A DNA stretch of 64,000 nt from Kalmusia sp. IMI 367209. Lineage: Eukaryota > Ascomycota > Dothideomycetes > Pleosporales > Didymosphaeriaceae. Below are positions 19,321-31,191 of this stretch, piece after piece. The notes beneath the pieces are model-generated. The model made no database searches. It was not told the DNA's origin and saw nothing but the letters and a program-made list of their open reading frames with translations. The translations under genes were made by a program, and so were the position numbers. The DNA is taken from contig JAPEUQ010000009.1 in the NCBI GenBank assembly GCA_027946365.1, positions 744,001 to 808,000 of the forward strand, written 5' to 3'. Position 1 is the first letter of the stretch; every line of letters begins with the position of its first letter.

Positions 19321-21520
19321 GGTGCAGTGGTCGATTTCTATATTCACAATCTTCGAAGTCCAGCTCTCATAAGCCCGTACAAACCCCTGTTTCCTAATTC
19401 AATTCGCTACCCGAGCTCCCTGGACTTCTCTTTTAGCCGTGTTCTTTATGTCTGACACCGAATACTGCAAAGGGCACCCTTAGCATAAGACGGCGACCAT
19501 GGTGAGGATCGTCAACTGGGTATGGACCTCCCTTGAATCGCCCCGTACGGCCGCCAATGCGATGACAGTAAGCATGATACCGAGGACCATTAACAGCAAG
19601 TGGGACACCAATATGCAGTACAGGGGCGATTTCGGTACTCTTCCGACCAGTATCTCGCGACATTAGAGCAGCCCCAATAGTCCGGACTTTCGTGTGGAAA
19701 AGACCCGGTGTTACGGGTTTGGGCCCCCCCTTAGCTGTAGTGCCGTCGTCTTACTCATGACACCACTGGCCGACGAGATTTGGAAGCGTGAGAAGAAATC
19801 GCTAGCGTGAACTGTCCTCCAAAGTCCTTCGCTGGGTCCCAAGGCCCATGGCGCTGAGATTCGTTCGCAACATTGGATCTTAAAATGTAGCGCGACTCTG
19901 TGTACCCTGCATGATGCGTGTCGTGGAGCTGTTAGCTTTATAGACCACGAACCGTATGATGATTTCATTTGCTGGCGAACATTGAAGATCACACGCACTG
20001 GTGCTACAAAGCAATGCGGTGATAGTCACGCCGCTCTTTGTGTGATGTAGTGACTTGGTCCCAATCAACCTGCGCCATCTCAGGGCTCGGTGGCTTACTG
20101 TAACACGATAACGGTCCGATATGCGAAAGCGAGAACTTGAGTCCTGCAGATGTTCACTTTCGAGCGCGGATGGCGCGGGTGGGAGGGCGCGATGTCGATG
20201 GAAAGCATGGCTCAACATGTCCGAAAATACCTCACCATCCAGCGTCCAGAGCTTACAGGTCGCGATAAACCAAAAGGTCCATCTCACGGAGGCACAGCAG
20301 TTGCCCGAGGAAACAGCTTTGCTGGTCTGCCTACTCCTTGGGTCGCCGACTCCCATATATGGGGCAATCGGCTACAAAGCACTTACGCGTCAGCAGTAAT
20401 CCTTGATAACGCACGTAAGCTTCGGAAGCTTCCCACGCGAATGTGACGAGTTCTTGAGCTTGCGTGGCGTGATGGGGAGTTTCGTGAAGGGTAAATACTC
20501 ACGGTAACTTGCCGAAACCGGCATCTGCCGCCATGTACGAGTGGCGGAGCGTTGTGCGTTGTGTGCATGCCACGCGGTTCTGCGACTGCATGGGCGATGC
20601 GCCAGCCATGTGTCGCACGCGGGGTTAACTCCATGCCCGATGACGTGCTGAGCATGGGCTGACACCTCTGATGCTGACCAAGCTTAGTTGGGTAATTCGC
20701 ACAGGTGCTCGGATGGCATACATGGATTGACACCGTCTAGGTATCGTATACGCGTAGTGGAATCAATCTTCACACGGCAATAGTTCACCGTGAAGCACGT
20801 AGTCCGTGTCTGTAGTCAAGGATCTATTCGCATCTGTCTAGATAAAGATCGGCGTGGAGGAATACGCTTGCAGGAGTCTGCACCTAGGGTGGCGCATTTC
20901 GGCTGCTAGGAACGTTCCGCCTAGAAGTGGTATATAAGGCTATATACAAGGATGAAGACATCATAAGCGGGTAGTACGGGTGCAGCCGGCGGAAGCGCTT
21001 ATGCTCAGCAAAACAACATTGTAGAGCTTCTCGATGACTTGGTCAAGTCATGAGGGATCTGGAATTTCGAAATCGTCAACCTCCAGCTAAACTAACGTTT
21101 TCATGAATTGTTGCGTACTGTGCGCCGTAGTGTGCAGGATGCGCGCTGTACCCTACTCGATGGCACAGACATGGAACCTTAAAAGAAATGAAAGGCAGTA
21201 GGATGCAATTCTATTATAGCTAGAGGTATATTACGTGACATACTGCTGCCGAATCTGGAGGTCTGACGCTAGGTCTCAACGGATTACACGGCGGTATTCC
21301 GGCAGCATGGACGTGCATCTAGTGTGTGGCTTAAAGGGGCAAACGCATTCTCGCAATAATTCCATATGATATAATCAAGGTACTCAGAGTTCCTGACGAA
21401 ACCTCAGAATCCTAGCGCATTGCCCTGTCCCTTTCCACGTGTTCCATCATTCCACAGATGCGCCACCTGCACATCTGAAACAATTTCTGCACCTGCTTCT
21501 CGGTCTAGAACAGCCTCAAT
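19321..21520. other. Gene-free stretch of about 2.2 kb
   Basis: Many short overlapping frames occur on both strands, but none has family motifs, a signal peptide or coherent splice sites. I see nothing supportable here. Confidence 0.4.
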
Positions 21521-21521
21521 G

Positions 21522-22090
21522 CTAGGATAATATCTCAACTTGAGAGGTAGTGACATCGGAAGATACAATCACGTCTGCCCAGCCACTGGCTACGCGTTGA
21601 GGGCTGGCTCTCGCCGACGGGCACTGGAGAGTGTGGGGGGATCGAGATATCGAAGAAGGCGACGCCCATCCGGTAGTACAATTTAGCTGATAGGGACCTA
21701 AGCATAGGCATACGTCAAAGAAAGTTGCCATGGCTTCTAGCACGAAGTAGAATATGATAGTAAATCCCAAGGCGATGAGTGAGCGCTTGGCGGAGATTGA
21801 GGAACCGGACGAAAACGGACATGGTAGAACATTGACGACAAGTCTAAACGTTGATCGACCTAGTGCCCTTCAGTTAACACCAAGTTTTCAGCCTCCTTCA
21901 CCATATACAAGTCTTGATAGCTCTGCGCTGCGAGATAATAAATGAGCACGGGTGCGTGAAGAAAGTAAACGGTGTAGCTAATTACAAGGCGAGTTTTTCA
22001 TTGGCCTCGGACTTTGATCTTGGACTGATTGCGAGGTTCGCGTTGATCTGCAGTCCGAGGATGACAAAGATCGCAGTCGTGAACCGTGAA
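21522..22090 (-). pseudogene. Possible decayed membrane-protein gene
   Basis: On the minus strand, SAKRSLIALGFTIIFYFVLE and MATFFDVCLCL form one hydrophobic helix near 21700-21800. Upstream, RFTTAIFVILGLQINANLAI forms another near 22030-22085. Stops and frame changes lie between them and I could not join them by splice sites. The pattern fits a degraded small multi-pass membrane protein, but chance hydrophobic frames remain possible. Confidence 0.25.
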
Positions 22091-23716
22091 CGATAACAGC
22101 GCCGCGCGGTCGGTCTATGTCAACAGTATCATAGGTATCCATGTTTGCCTAGCGCTTCTTGGTTGCGATGCAGGCAAGCTCTGAGTCATCCCCTCATCAC
22201 ACAAAAAGGAATCAGCATGGAGCACTCAACACTCTCACATGTCGGTTAGCTTTCAGCCAAGCATTGGCCTCTTTGCGTTACCATTGCATTGCGCAGTAGA
22301 ACCAATTCCTAGCTGGGTAGTCTTCTCGGACTCGGTCTTCGGGTTGTGCGTAGGAGCGATATTTTCGCCACTGCGTGTGGGAACTGTGCATGTAAAAGAG
22401 GATTCAGATCTCGTGCTGAAGCTGTCGCTGAAGACAACGATCCGAAACCGAAGAGCGTAACTAGGGTATGTAAGAGTCCGAAAGATAGTTTGGCCTGCCA
22501 ACTAAACGACATAGGAGCCCGTAGAGCCGCTCGTAACCCCATCTGAATCGGGCTAAGCGAGAACGAGAAATGCGAAATCGCGATCCCGTGCAGCCTTTCA
22601 CGGTTAGCAATTTTTTTTCCTCTTCTTATTTTTGCAGCGTAGACTAAATTGACGGCAGTTTAGCGCCCGGTGGGGGAGGGATTTGGCGGTGGCCGCACTT
22701 GGGCGGCGCCTTTGCCGCATCGGTGAGCACAGCCCGCCCCAAGGCTCGTGTACGAAGGATCAGAGGTGCTCTCGTATCAACAAATCCACGCCATACGTGC
22801 GGATTGAGTTTAGCAGGGTTCCTACGAGCACGGAGTTTCCACGGTGGACTGGAAACTTCCCCTTGATGAACTTCGCTTGTTTTCGCTCTCATTCTTGATC
22901 GTTCGCAAAGGATATGCATGCTCGGCGCAGCTGTGCTAATCGGTGTAAGCCCAGCTATCTTTCCCCATCCACAATCAATTGGCCAATCGAAGCGCGAGAC
23001 TATCCATAGTAGGGGATTGCATCGACCTTTGCGGTTGTCATCACCCCACTCAGGAATTGCCCCTTACAGCCAACGGGCAGATACGGCCCTGAATCATACC
23101 ACACTGGCCGACGCGGGGTAGTGGAACTATGTGAATGTCAAGCCCTTCCTTGGAGAGCCACGTTTGATCATGCATACCACCGTCTGTCAAAGGTTTCAGG
23201 GTCCATGGGGTCCCTGTTATGCTCAAGCTGGGAGGAATATGCCCCAGGCCCCATGGACCATGTCAATCACATGACAACTTACACGATTACTGCTGGTTGG
23301 CTCGCGTAGCGTTGATATCATGTAACCGGAAGACTCCATTTGACCCGAAGGTCAGCTCAACGCCGGCCGCCTTTCAGCTAATCCACGGCATTCCTTCAGC
23401 TACTCGTACCTCCACACACGGGCTCAGACCACCCTTGGTGTCTGACATCAGCCTATCCCTGGGGACGTGTCATTACTGCCGTCATGCCGGGAACAAGCAG
23501 GAGATTACCATAGGTAGGATAAGGCAAACTCAGTGCTGAAATGCACGGACAACTGCCATCTCGCAATAGACGTACGATAAGAATGCTACATAATCATCCC
23601 CGCTTGGAAAATAAATCGCCTGCATACCAGACCTTGGGTAGTTATGCAGCTCGACGGAAAACAAAGCTCCAGTCAAAAGAAAGAGAACTCAGAAGAGAGG
23701 TGAAGATACGCATACA
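22091..23716. other. Gene-free stretch left of the biosynthetic cluster
   Basis: No gene supported. It includes an AT/T-rich patch near 22605-22635 followed by a GC-rich patch at 22655-22745. The last few hundred bases are the promoter of the cluster regulator. Confidence 0.4.
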
Positions 23717-25051
23717 ATGTCTCACAGGCAGTCGTGTAACCGCTGTCGACAGCAAAAGGTGAGATGCCTTCGAGAAGAAGCTCCAATAGGAGATAGCAAT
23801 TCCGCTTCGTCAGGCCGAACTTCGCTTTCTCGTTGCGAGCGATGCACAAAAGCAGGCGTGGATTGTGTTTACAGCCGTACGTTTTGCTCCAATCTCTCCA
23901 TGCAATTCATTTCCCATTTTCGATTCGAGAGAAGAATGGAATAAAGCGCAGCTGACTGGAGTCTATTAGCTACTTCATCCGCTGCAAAGCGATCTAATCG
24001 TCGCTCTGCTCAAACCTCCGTTCGAAGAGGTACCGACCCTGGGCCTAGTAGTTTGAACGACACAACGTGGTTTGAGCAAGGACTAAACGGCCCCTTGTAT
24101 CCCGGCGTCCCGTCCCTAAGTGTTGGGACCGACTTTAGCGACTTGGTGGGTCAATTTACCAACCTTGACGATAGTGGGACCGTTGCTGGCTTCAACTGCT
24201 GGGACGCAAACATCCAACCGTTTTCACCAACCTCGTTAGATTCCTTGGCAGCACCGTCGGCGGCAGACACGGCCCCTACCTGCATCTCCACTGCTCCATC
24301 CACCCTCGACGGTCGCGAAGACAACGAAGATGTCGTTGACGATGACAAAGATCCAACAAATGCTCTTTCCTCCCAACTTACATCCTTGAGCCAAAGGGCT
24401 GCTCGGGCTACACGGAATATAGTTCGCCCTGGTCGAGCACCTCTGACCGTATCATCACCTGAGGTGAACGAGGCTTTGGAGGACACAAACACCCTTATAC
24501 GCATAATGAACGACATCACCACCTCGGATCGCGAGGTTGTCAGCCTCGACTCGACAACTACCGATTGCGGGTTGGCATTCTCGGCCCTCGCCTCCCACCA
24601 ACATCTCGTCGCATTGTTCCGAGCGATCTGCGACGCAATACATGGAACTTTACAGTCTAAAAAAGAGCAACAGCAGCTATCAAACCGACAACAAAGTGAC
24701 ATGGGACCATCCTCGGTCGCCCAGTTCGTCATGGTGCTGCAATTACTAATGCATCTTATCAACCGCATGGATCGAAGCCTCTTCCAAAATACATCATCAA
24801 CGTGGCAGAGCTCTAGGCCCTCGACAAGCAGTCAAAATAGCGGTCACACAACGCCCGTTACACCTACCATGTTCAACAATCATGCCACCGATGCCACACA
24901 GTCCGATGCAGCGTCAGGAGGCTCATCGCCGGGGGGTGGCCTTCTCTTCCTGGTGCAGGACATCGTGGGAACGATACCCAACGAACACGAGAAGTTGAGA
25001 CAGATGATACTCAAGCTACAAACAGAGATGGAGCACTCAGAACTACACTGA
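23717..25051 (+). CDS. Zn2Cys6 regulator of the PKS cluster (AflR-like layout)
   Basis: Exons 23717-23876 and 23970-25051 (intron 93 nt, GTACGT...TATTAG, phase 1) encode 413 aa. The N-terminal zinc cluster is [12 protein letters not shown], an 18-residue loop, then [15 protein letters not shown], reading on into [14 protein letters not shown] after the splice. The C-terminal part ([20 protein letters not shown], then [20 protein letters not shown]) resembles the AflR-type C-terminal region rather than the PF04082 domain. Such small zinc-cluster proteins usually act as pathway-specific activators of polyketide clusters. As the outermost gene on the left of the P450/PKS group it is the likely cluster activator (inference). 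A bare single-exon reading would stop at 23944. Confidence 0.85.
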
Positions 25052-25907
25052 AGTGGGTAGGCGTTGAAGAAGAAGACACATATGTATCAGCAGCAGACCG
25101 AACCATATCGCTATCCTGTGGTTCATACACTTAGAAGGATTAGGTAGACTTTCTGTATACGTCTTGCGACTTTAGAGATAGAGCATACAATCTTTTATAG
25201 GTGGCATGGAAGACAGAAGGTGTATAGGGATGGCAGGGTTGATATGAATTACCCTAAGCTCTATGCCTCTCTTGAGGAGCTCGAAAGAGTCGATGTTGTC
25301 GCCACTTATTTTGAAGCTTGAATGAAAGTCAAAATTATTAGCTCTGAGCCCCTTGAGCTCTCCACTGCTTCATCAACGCGACTGCTATTCATGTGTCTAA
25401 ATTATGGAGTCAATACCTGCATTCCCGTGTGCTCGATGATAATTCTTGTTGTATGACGGGCTGCCAACAGACTTCTGAGTCCATTGTATCTGGCTTTCCT
25501 GGCGAAGCTAGAGTCGAGTGAGATCCACGGACAAATCGTATTTTAGGGCCGGCTTCCGAGTCTGAGAGCCCTTGGATGTCGCTTTCGATATCACACGTGT
25601 CTTTGTTTGATAATTTTATTCCTCTCATTGGCAGTTGATATTATTGAGTCATCTATATATGGTTTATCAAGCTGCATCGACCATTTCTCAATAGAGTAGA
25701 AGCATTAAGTCCCTGTTGTTGAGAGCTATAGACGACTTATTTAGACTAAAAATAATATTCATGTACGAAAATGCGATACCAACTAGGAACTTTACATCCG
25801 CTGCCACCAAATCTATCCATTACCATCTCCAGACGACATGTTTGAAGTCTCCTTTCACTCGCCATTACAAAGTATTGACCTATTTCCCTTTCTTGATAGT
25901 AGTCTCA
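25052..25907. other. Convergent intergenic region
   Basis: An 856-bp AT-rich spacer between the 3' ends of the regulator and the Dabb gene. No gene seen. Confidence 0.45.
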
Positions 25908-26431
25908 TTAGCTAGAGTATCTCCCCGCTAGAGATTTTACGAGACCAAATCCACACATATACTCGTCTTCTGGAGGGACCTCGAGGTCGAAGCGACAGCC
26001 GTCGGCCTCGAAGCGGGTCATGTATCGACTGACTCTTCGAGGACAATTAGCCGAAAAACAAGAAACATCTGGTGTATTGCTTGGTGATTCTCACTGGTGA
26101 TGTTCTTTGGTTGCCAAGTATTCTTCTATCGCTGCATAATCCTCATGATAGCTTATCAGAGCAAATTCATACCCGTTGCTCATTTCAATCGGTCGTGTTG
26201 ATGAGGGTCCACCAAAAAATAAGCGGCCGTCCTTCACGGTTGGTAGATTCTTGAGCGCCTTGGCTTCACGCACAAATGCATCTTTATCTTCTTGACTGAT
26301 TGCCTGTTTGAAGTTGAACAGGACTAAAATCTCAGAGTGTTAGCGGATTAGATATACATCCGAGAGATGCGATCCTATAGACAAACTAATATAAAAGATT
26401 TTACTGACTGACCTATATGGATGATCGTCAT
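25908..26431 (-). CDS. Dabb (stress-responsive A/B barrel) protein, candidate polyketide-tailoring enzyme
   Basis: Three exons, 26413-26431, 26095-26323 and 25908-26034, give exactly 125 codons (124 aa). Introns are 26324-26412 (GTCAGT...TTTTAG, phase 1) and 26035-26094 (GTGAGA...CGAAG, phase 2). The joined protein starts MTIIHIVLFNFKQAISQEDK, the typical Dabb N-terminus. It continues KALKNLPTVKDGRLFFGGPS, FALISYHEDYAAIEEYLATK and RFDLEVPPEDEYMC. Dabb proteins (PF07876) are dimeric ferredoxin-like barrels; plant olivetolic acid cyclase is a member that shapes a polyketide. It is transcribed divergently from the P450 inside the cluster, so a cyclase or isomerase role is possible (inference). 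A protective role is the alternative. Confidence 0.82.
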
Positions 26432-26622
26432 GTTGTAAGACAATAGGGGATGTTTGCTTGCGGGGATGGTCGTATGGTGAGGTTCCAATTCGGCGACAGG
26501 GCGAAGGGTTGCAGGGCTATATGGAACTTACGATTCCCAACGGTTTTTTTTTCGAGATCCTGATGGTTTCCATTATCTCCTACGCATGTACGCCCCAGTT
26601 ACTAACCCAAAGTTGACCTATG

Positions 26623-26694
26623 TCGGCCCGACTTGTTGCTGACACCCCGACCGACATTCCGACTAAGCTTCCGACCGATGCTCCGACCGGTCCA
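26623..26694 (+). promoter_or_regulatory. CCGACCGA array and TCGGCCCGA palindrome between Dabb and P450 genes
   Basis: TCGGCCCGA (26623-26631) is a CGG/CCG inverted pair with one base between. It is followed at 26647-26694 by four 12-bp units starting CCGAC (units 1, 3 and 4 start CCGACCG). This lies 192-264 bp from the Dabb ATG and 311-383 bp from the P450 ATG. CGG triplets are the recognition unit of Zn2Cys6 proteins, so this is a candidate site for the cluster regulator. An overlapping 125-aa frame here is probably not a gene. Confidence 0.55.
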
Positions 26695-27005
26695 CTGAGG
26701 CCGGGACTGCCTGACCATGTTGTACCACGGAAAGACACTCTGCTCACGTATACCAATCAAGTCAATGAGTGTACGATCGTCCGACCCGACACTAACCTCG
26801 GACGCCCGGCGCTCTGGAAAGGTTGTATTGGACGTGATGATTTGATTTGGGGCTTGCCATCGAGAGGTAAAAAGCTCCTTAAACCAGGACGCCCTGCCAT
26901 TGTACCCGGCCAGTCGCGTTGCTTCTATCATACGCACCCTCGTACTCTGCATTCAAAGCTCAATAGCAATATTGCCATCGGCTCAAATCCCTCCTGAACG
27001 CCGAT

Positions 27006-28739
27006 ATGGCAGGCATTGCAGCGAATTTCCTTTCACCGACGTTTCTCATCTACATTACATTGGTCTTTATTGTCAGTAATGGGGTGATCTACGTACTCGC
27101 TACCCTCCGTCCGAAAGCTTTTCCCCCTGGGCCACGTGGACTCCCCGGCCTCGGCAACCTCCTCCAGCTCAATAGAGTGTTTCCTTATCTGACTTACGTC
27201 TCATGGTCGAAGTACTATGGCGACGACACTCCTCTGGGGGTCAAGATGGGGTCCAATAACGTTGTTGTGTTGAATAGCGGCCGTTTAGTCCGCGAATTGT
27301 TTGAGAAACGCGGGGCTGTGTACAGTCATCGCCCGTGGAGTTTCATGGTCGATACCTGGCTTTTCAAGAATGACCTTAAAGCCGCAATACTTCACAACTA
27401 TTCTCCTTGGCTTACCCGCTGGCGCAAAGAATTCAATATGAATTTTAGCCCCACAGCAACCGCGAAGCTTCGCCCCATTCTCGAAGCTGAGACTGCCAGA
27501 TTTCTAGTCAAAATTGTCGAGTCACCAGGAGTGACGAAGAGAAATTTGGAAGACATTATCGTCGGCTGGGTGACAAGCGTTCCTTGTCTGGGGGCAGTCG
27601 GCAGGCGTCCAGACTCCATGATAGATCATGGCTTTGAACTCCAGCCATTCAGACACCAGAGCGATGAATACTCAGCTCTCCTCGCACCCAATGTGGGTGA
27701 CTTGTTTCCTTTTCTGCGTTCCCTCCCAAATTTTTTCGGGATAGCACAGTGGAAAGAAAGGGCTCAAAAGGTTAGGGAAGAGGTTTTCAGAATCGGCGAG
27801 CAGTTTTTGAATACCGCTAGGGAACAACGCGCGTCTTTGGATGCGGGCAAAAAGATCGCGTGGGAGAGCGTTGTGGCAAGGATGTTGAAGGAGCAACGTG
27901 AGAAGAAGGATTACGCATTCACGGACATAGACATGGGCAACACCGCGTTCCACATAGTAACAGCGGCTATGAACACATCGTTGGCGGTATTTTCGACCAT
28001 GTTGGTTATTTTGGCAAAGTATCCTGAGCTTCAGCAAAGAATAAGGAATGAGATACTCGAAGTCTCAGAAGGAGGAATGCCCAAGGCAGCCGATGTATCA
28101 AAGTTAAAGTATACGGAGGCATTTTGGAATGAGGTAAGACTAGTTATTGACACTATTTGTTATTCGCTAGGCTAATATCTCACTTCCTAGACTCACCGAT
28201 GGCGTCCTGTCGCCCCACAGGCTGTTCCCCATGCCACCGCACAGGATGACGTGTATAATGGCCATCGTATTCCCAAGGGCACTACCGTCCTTATCAACGT
28301 TTGGCGCATTGGCCATTCGGAAGAAGACTTTGAAGAGCCCGATAAATTCATCCCTGAACGTTGGCTTCGCCACCCATTCGGAATGCGGTGTGACGAGGCG
28401 CACGACCCTGCTCATCTGGAGGCGTCAATGGCACGGGTCACCTATGACTTCGGCGCTGGAAGGAGGATATGCCCAGGCATGCACATTGCCAAGCAAAACT
28501 TGATTCTTGGGCTGGCCAAAGTTCTCTGGACTTTTGACATCCGGCCGCCGGAGGGTCAGGAAATTGATCTCAGTCTCGATGGTGGCTTCGTGCAGGAAGT
28601 CGCTCTGCATCCCAAGAGTTTGAATGTTGTTCTAACACTGAGGGACGGACATTCTAAAGAAGATGTCTTGGACCACTACTACCAAGCTTATGAGGGTGAG
28701 GCAGGGATGATGGGTTGGGAAGGCGGCTTGTTCAAGTAA
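27006..28739 (+). CDS. Cytochrome P450 monooxygenase
   Basis: Exons 27006-28133 and 28191-28739 (intron 57 nt, phase 0) encode 558 aa. An N-terminal membrane anchor (FLIYITLVFIVSNGVIYVLA) leads into FPPGPRGLPGLGNL. The splice restores ETHRWRP (ExxR), then PERWLRHP (PERF region) and FGAGRRICPGMHIA (heme Cys). The I-helix reads TAAMNTSLAVF, where the usual acidic residue before Thr is Asn; this may alter proton delivery. ER-membrane monooxygenase, likely oxidising the polyketide after release. Its layout resembles the OrdA/CYP64-like group, though I cannot assign the family firmly. Confidence 0.92.
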
Positions 28740-29242
28740 TTAGAACAGCGGCAGCTCGAATTCCTCTGAGTCGACGATAAAGGCCCTCGTGTCGTCCAGC
28801 AGTTGAACACGCTCTTTGAACCATCAATAAGTGACTAGAAAGAAACGCATATGAATGCATAAGAATTTGGTTGAATCTACGGAGCATTTTGTCTGCTCAC
28901 AAGATCTTGTTTTCGCCGTATGTGACTCCCTCACTAAAACATAGTTCAATCACGCTAGAAGACACATATCATGACTTACGTCTACTTTGATAGCCAAGGT
29001 TCCATAGTTTTCGACACGGAGACTAAGACTGTAATTGCAACTCTTAGCGCCATAGATTTATCATAGGCCTTACGTACTGAATGGATGCATGGGTTATACT
29101 GTTGAGAAGCATCAGGAAAAGTTCGGACAGTTATAAAGAATAAATCGAAGAAGGCGATTTCCAGCATGTAATTATCGCCTCAAATATTTCCATTCGTATT
29201 GTGAAACATGTTATATCGCCCCCATGAACCATCTAAGCCCCC
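28740..29242. other. Convergent spacer between P450 and hydrolase
   Basis: About 500 bp of AT-rich 3' flanking DNA with no gene. Confidence 0.5.
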
Positions 29243-30365
29243 TTAGAACACCATTCGTCTCTTCAAAAAGTCAAGCTGAGTATTCAAAATATACTCATAG
29301 TCTCCAAAAATCCAATCTAGATGCCCTTTACCCTTCAAAATATCCAATTCCTTCGGCTCTGCCATCGCATCATAGCACCGTAATTGATCCTCTGTTGGGC
29401 AACTCACGTCCAACTCCGGCGTGACCATAAGCGCTGGTGTAGGCGAAATCAAAGGGACTATGTTTACGATGTTCCATGAGAGTGCTTTATAGTACGTCTG
29501 CACCGAGATGCGATTTTCGATCGGGATGCCGAGGCGGTGGAGAGCAGGGATCATATCTGCGGGCATTTGCAGACCGTTGGGGATGCTACCGTCTTCATTG
29601 ACATAGGGGAGGTACATAGGTTCTTCACCAGCGAGACGGGATGCACGATCATGCATGGCGAGTTCGAGAATGGGTTGGCGGCGGGTGGGGATGCCAGTGC
29701 CGTCAATGAGAGGGGCAATAGAGATTACGGCTGCGATACGCTTGCTAGGAGTAGGATTCTTGTCAGACAATGAAGTCTAGTCGTAAAAGAAAAGGGAGAG
29801 GCAGTGAAAATATAAGATATGAATGAAGTACATACTCAAATGCTGCTGCTCCTAGCGTGACATTGCCACCGAAACACAGACCCCAGAGCGCGAGTTTACT
29901 CTCGTCAACCAAGGGATGCTCTTTGAACCATGTTACGGCGTCGTGAAGGTGTTCAGCCATCTGTCTCGGATCGATCTACGCAATATTAACATTCTCATTC
30001 TTTATTCGGGTCCGCTGGCTTCACACAACTCACATCATTCCTTGGCTCTCCACCACTGGCACCAATGCCACGAGGATCATAAAGAAATGCCGTGATGCCC
30101 TTCTCTTGAAACCACTTTGCGATATCGGGCAGGATGGCGTCCTTCGGCATGTTGAACTATTCGAGTGTTAGCCACTGGCCCTCGATGCCAGCATCCAACA
30201 AGTGGTGGTGCGACTACGTACACCGGGAGTCATGATCATAGCGGGGCCGCGCTGGGCGGCAGGAAAGATCCAACCACGGATGACCACCCCATCGAGAGTG
30301 GTGAACTCTGCATCGACGCGGGGTGCAACATCAGCCTTACGACTTAGTAGATCAGTGGCTGTCAT
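29243..30365 (-). CDS. Alpha/beta-hydrolase with Cys nucleophile, candidate polyketide-release enzyme
   Basis: Four exons, 30222-30365, 30034-30156, 29832-29975 and 29243-29776, all phase 0, encode 314 aa. Introns are 55-65 nt. N-terminal strands FTTLDGVVIRGWIFPA and AMIMTPGFNMPKDAILPDIA lead to YDPRGIGASGGEPRND. The nucleophile elbow is LWGLCFGGN, so the nucleophile is Cys, as in dienelactone hydrolases, rather than Ser. The acid lies in VTPELDVSCP and the His in GKGHLDWIFG. Related hydrolases are common beside highly reducing PKS genes. Here the PKS has no thioesterase or reductase domain, so this enzyme may release or hydrolyse the product, as LovG does for LovB (inference). Confidence 0.85.
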
Positions 30366-31191
30366 TTTTATCTTCTGGGGAATGTTGAATCTGAAGATAG
30401 AAGATGGGGAAGGTAGAGGTAGTACTTAGTATGATGGTATAAAGACGAAGCGTAGACGACGGTTGATATGTCGAAACGCGTGTAGTCATTGCCTTCTCGA
30501 TGAAGGCGAGATTTGCAAGAATGATCGTTGTGAACTGCACACGCGACTCGCCGATCTCACCGGCCCGGTGCCGCGGCTTCGGAGTCGGGAGTCGGTCACG
30601 CACGTGGAACCCGGTCTCACACCGGTAGCCCTCCGTGTCCCTGCAACCAGGTCGGTGTCACGGTCTCAATAGTGGTCAAGATCTTCATTGAAGTAACGGA
30701 GATCGGCAATATTGTCGGTGTAGACTGACGACTAAGCAGGCAGGTGCTATATGTTTTGCGTCCACCGAAGAATGCACCTACTAAGCCCGAAGCGGAAATA
30801 AACATCAGGGGCCGAGGTTGGGCAGCTCTCCTATACGCCCCTAGTGACCACTCATCTGCAACGTCGAACATATTTTCGAACGAATGCAAAATTAGTGGAT
30901 CGATGAATGATAAAGATTTTCACACGTTGTTCAAAGTAGACAGTAATGCAGAACAGCATGTAGCACGCAAAAACTTTTGGCGCACATCAGAGATGTCTTT
31001 CTACTATGGTTCCTCAGATATCCAAGGGGGCCTAGTCCTACCGCTGCTTAGCCGCTTGACCTAGTAAAATGATACAATAACAAAAGTCGAATCATCAACA
31101 GGCGCCAAGATCAATGAGCTATGCCTAAAACAAAGCAGTACTCAAATTGTGGTAACTATCTATCCATTAAACCCCCCCTACGCTCCCACAA
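30366..31191. promoter_or_regulatory. Hydrolase promoter with CGG-rich palindromes
   Basis: CACCGGCCCGGTG (30558-30570) is a perfect odd palindrome carrying CGGCCCG, the same 7-mer core as 26624-26630. More CGG/CCG triplets follow to ~30660. The remaining bases to 31191 are the 3' flank of the enoyl reductase. Short frames on both strands at 30617-31064 look non-coding. Confidence 0.45.

Noticed and set aside
26620..26997. 125-codon plus-strand frame just before the P450, with PTDIPTKL-type repeats
   Set aside because: The repeats are better explained by the 12-bp promoter array; no domain or signal, and it sits in the divergent Dabb/P450 promoter.
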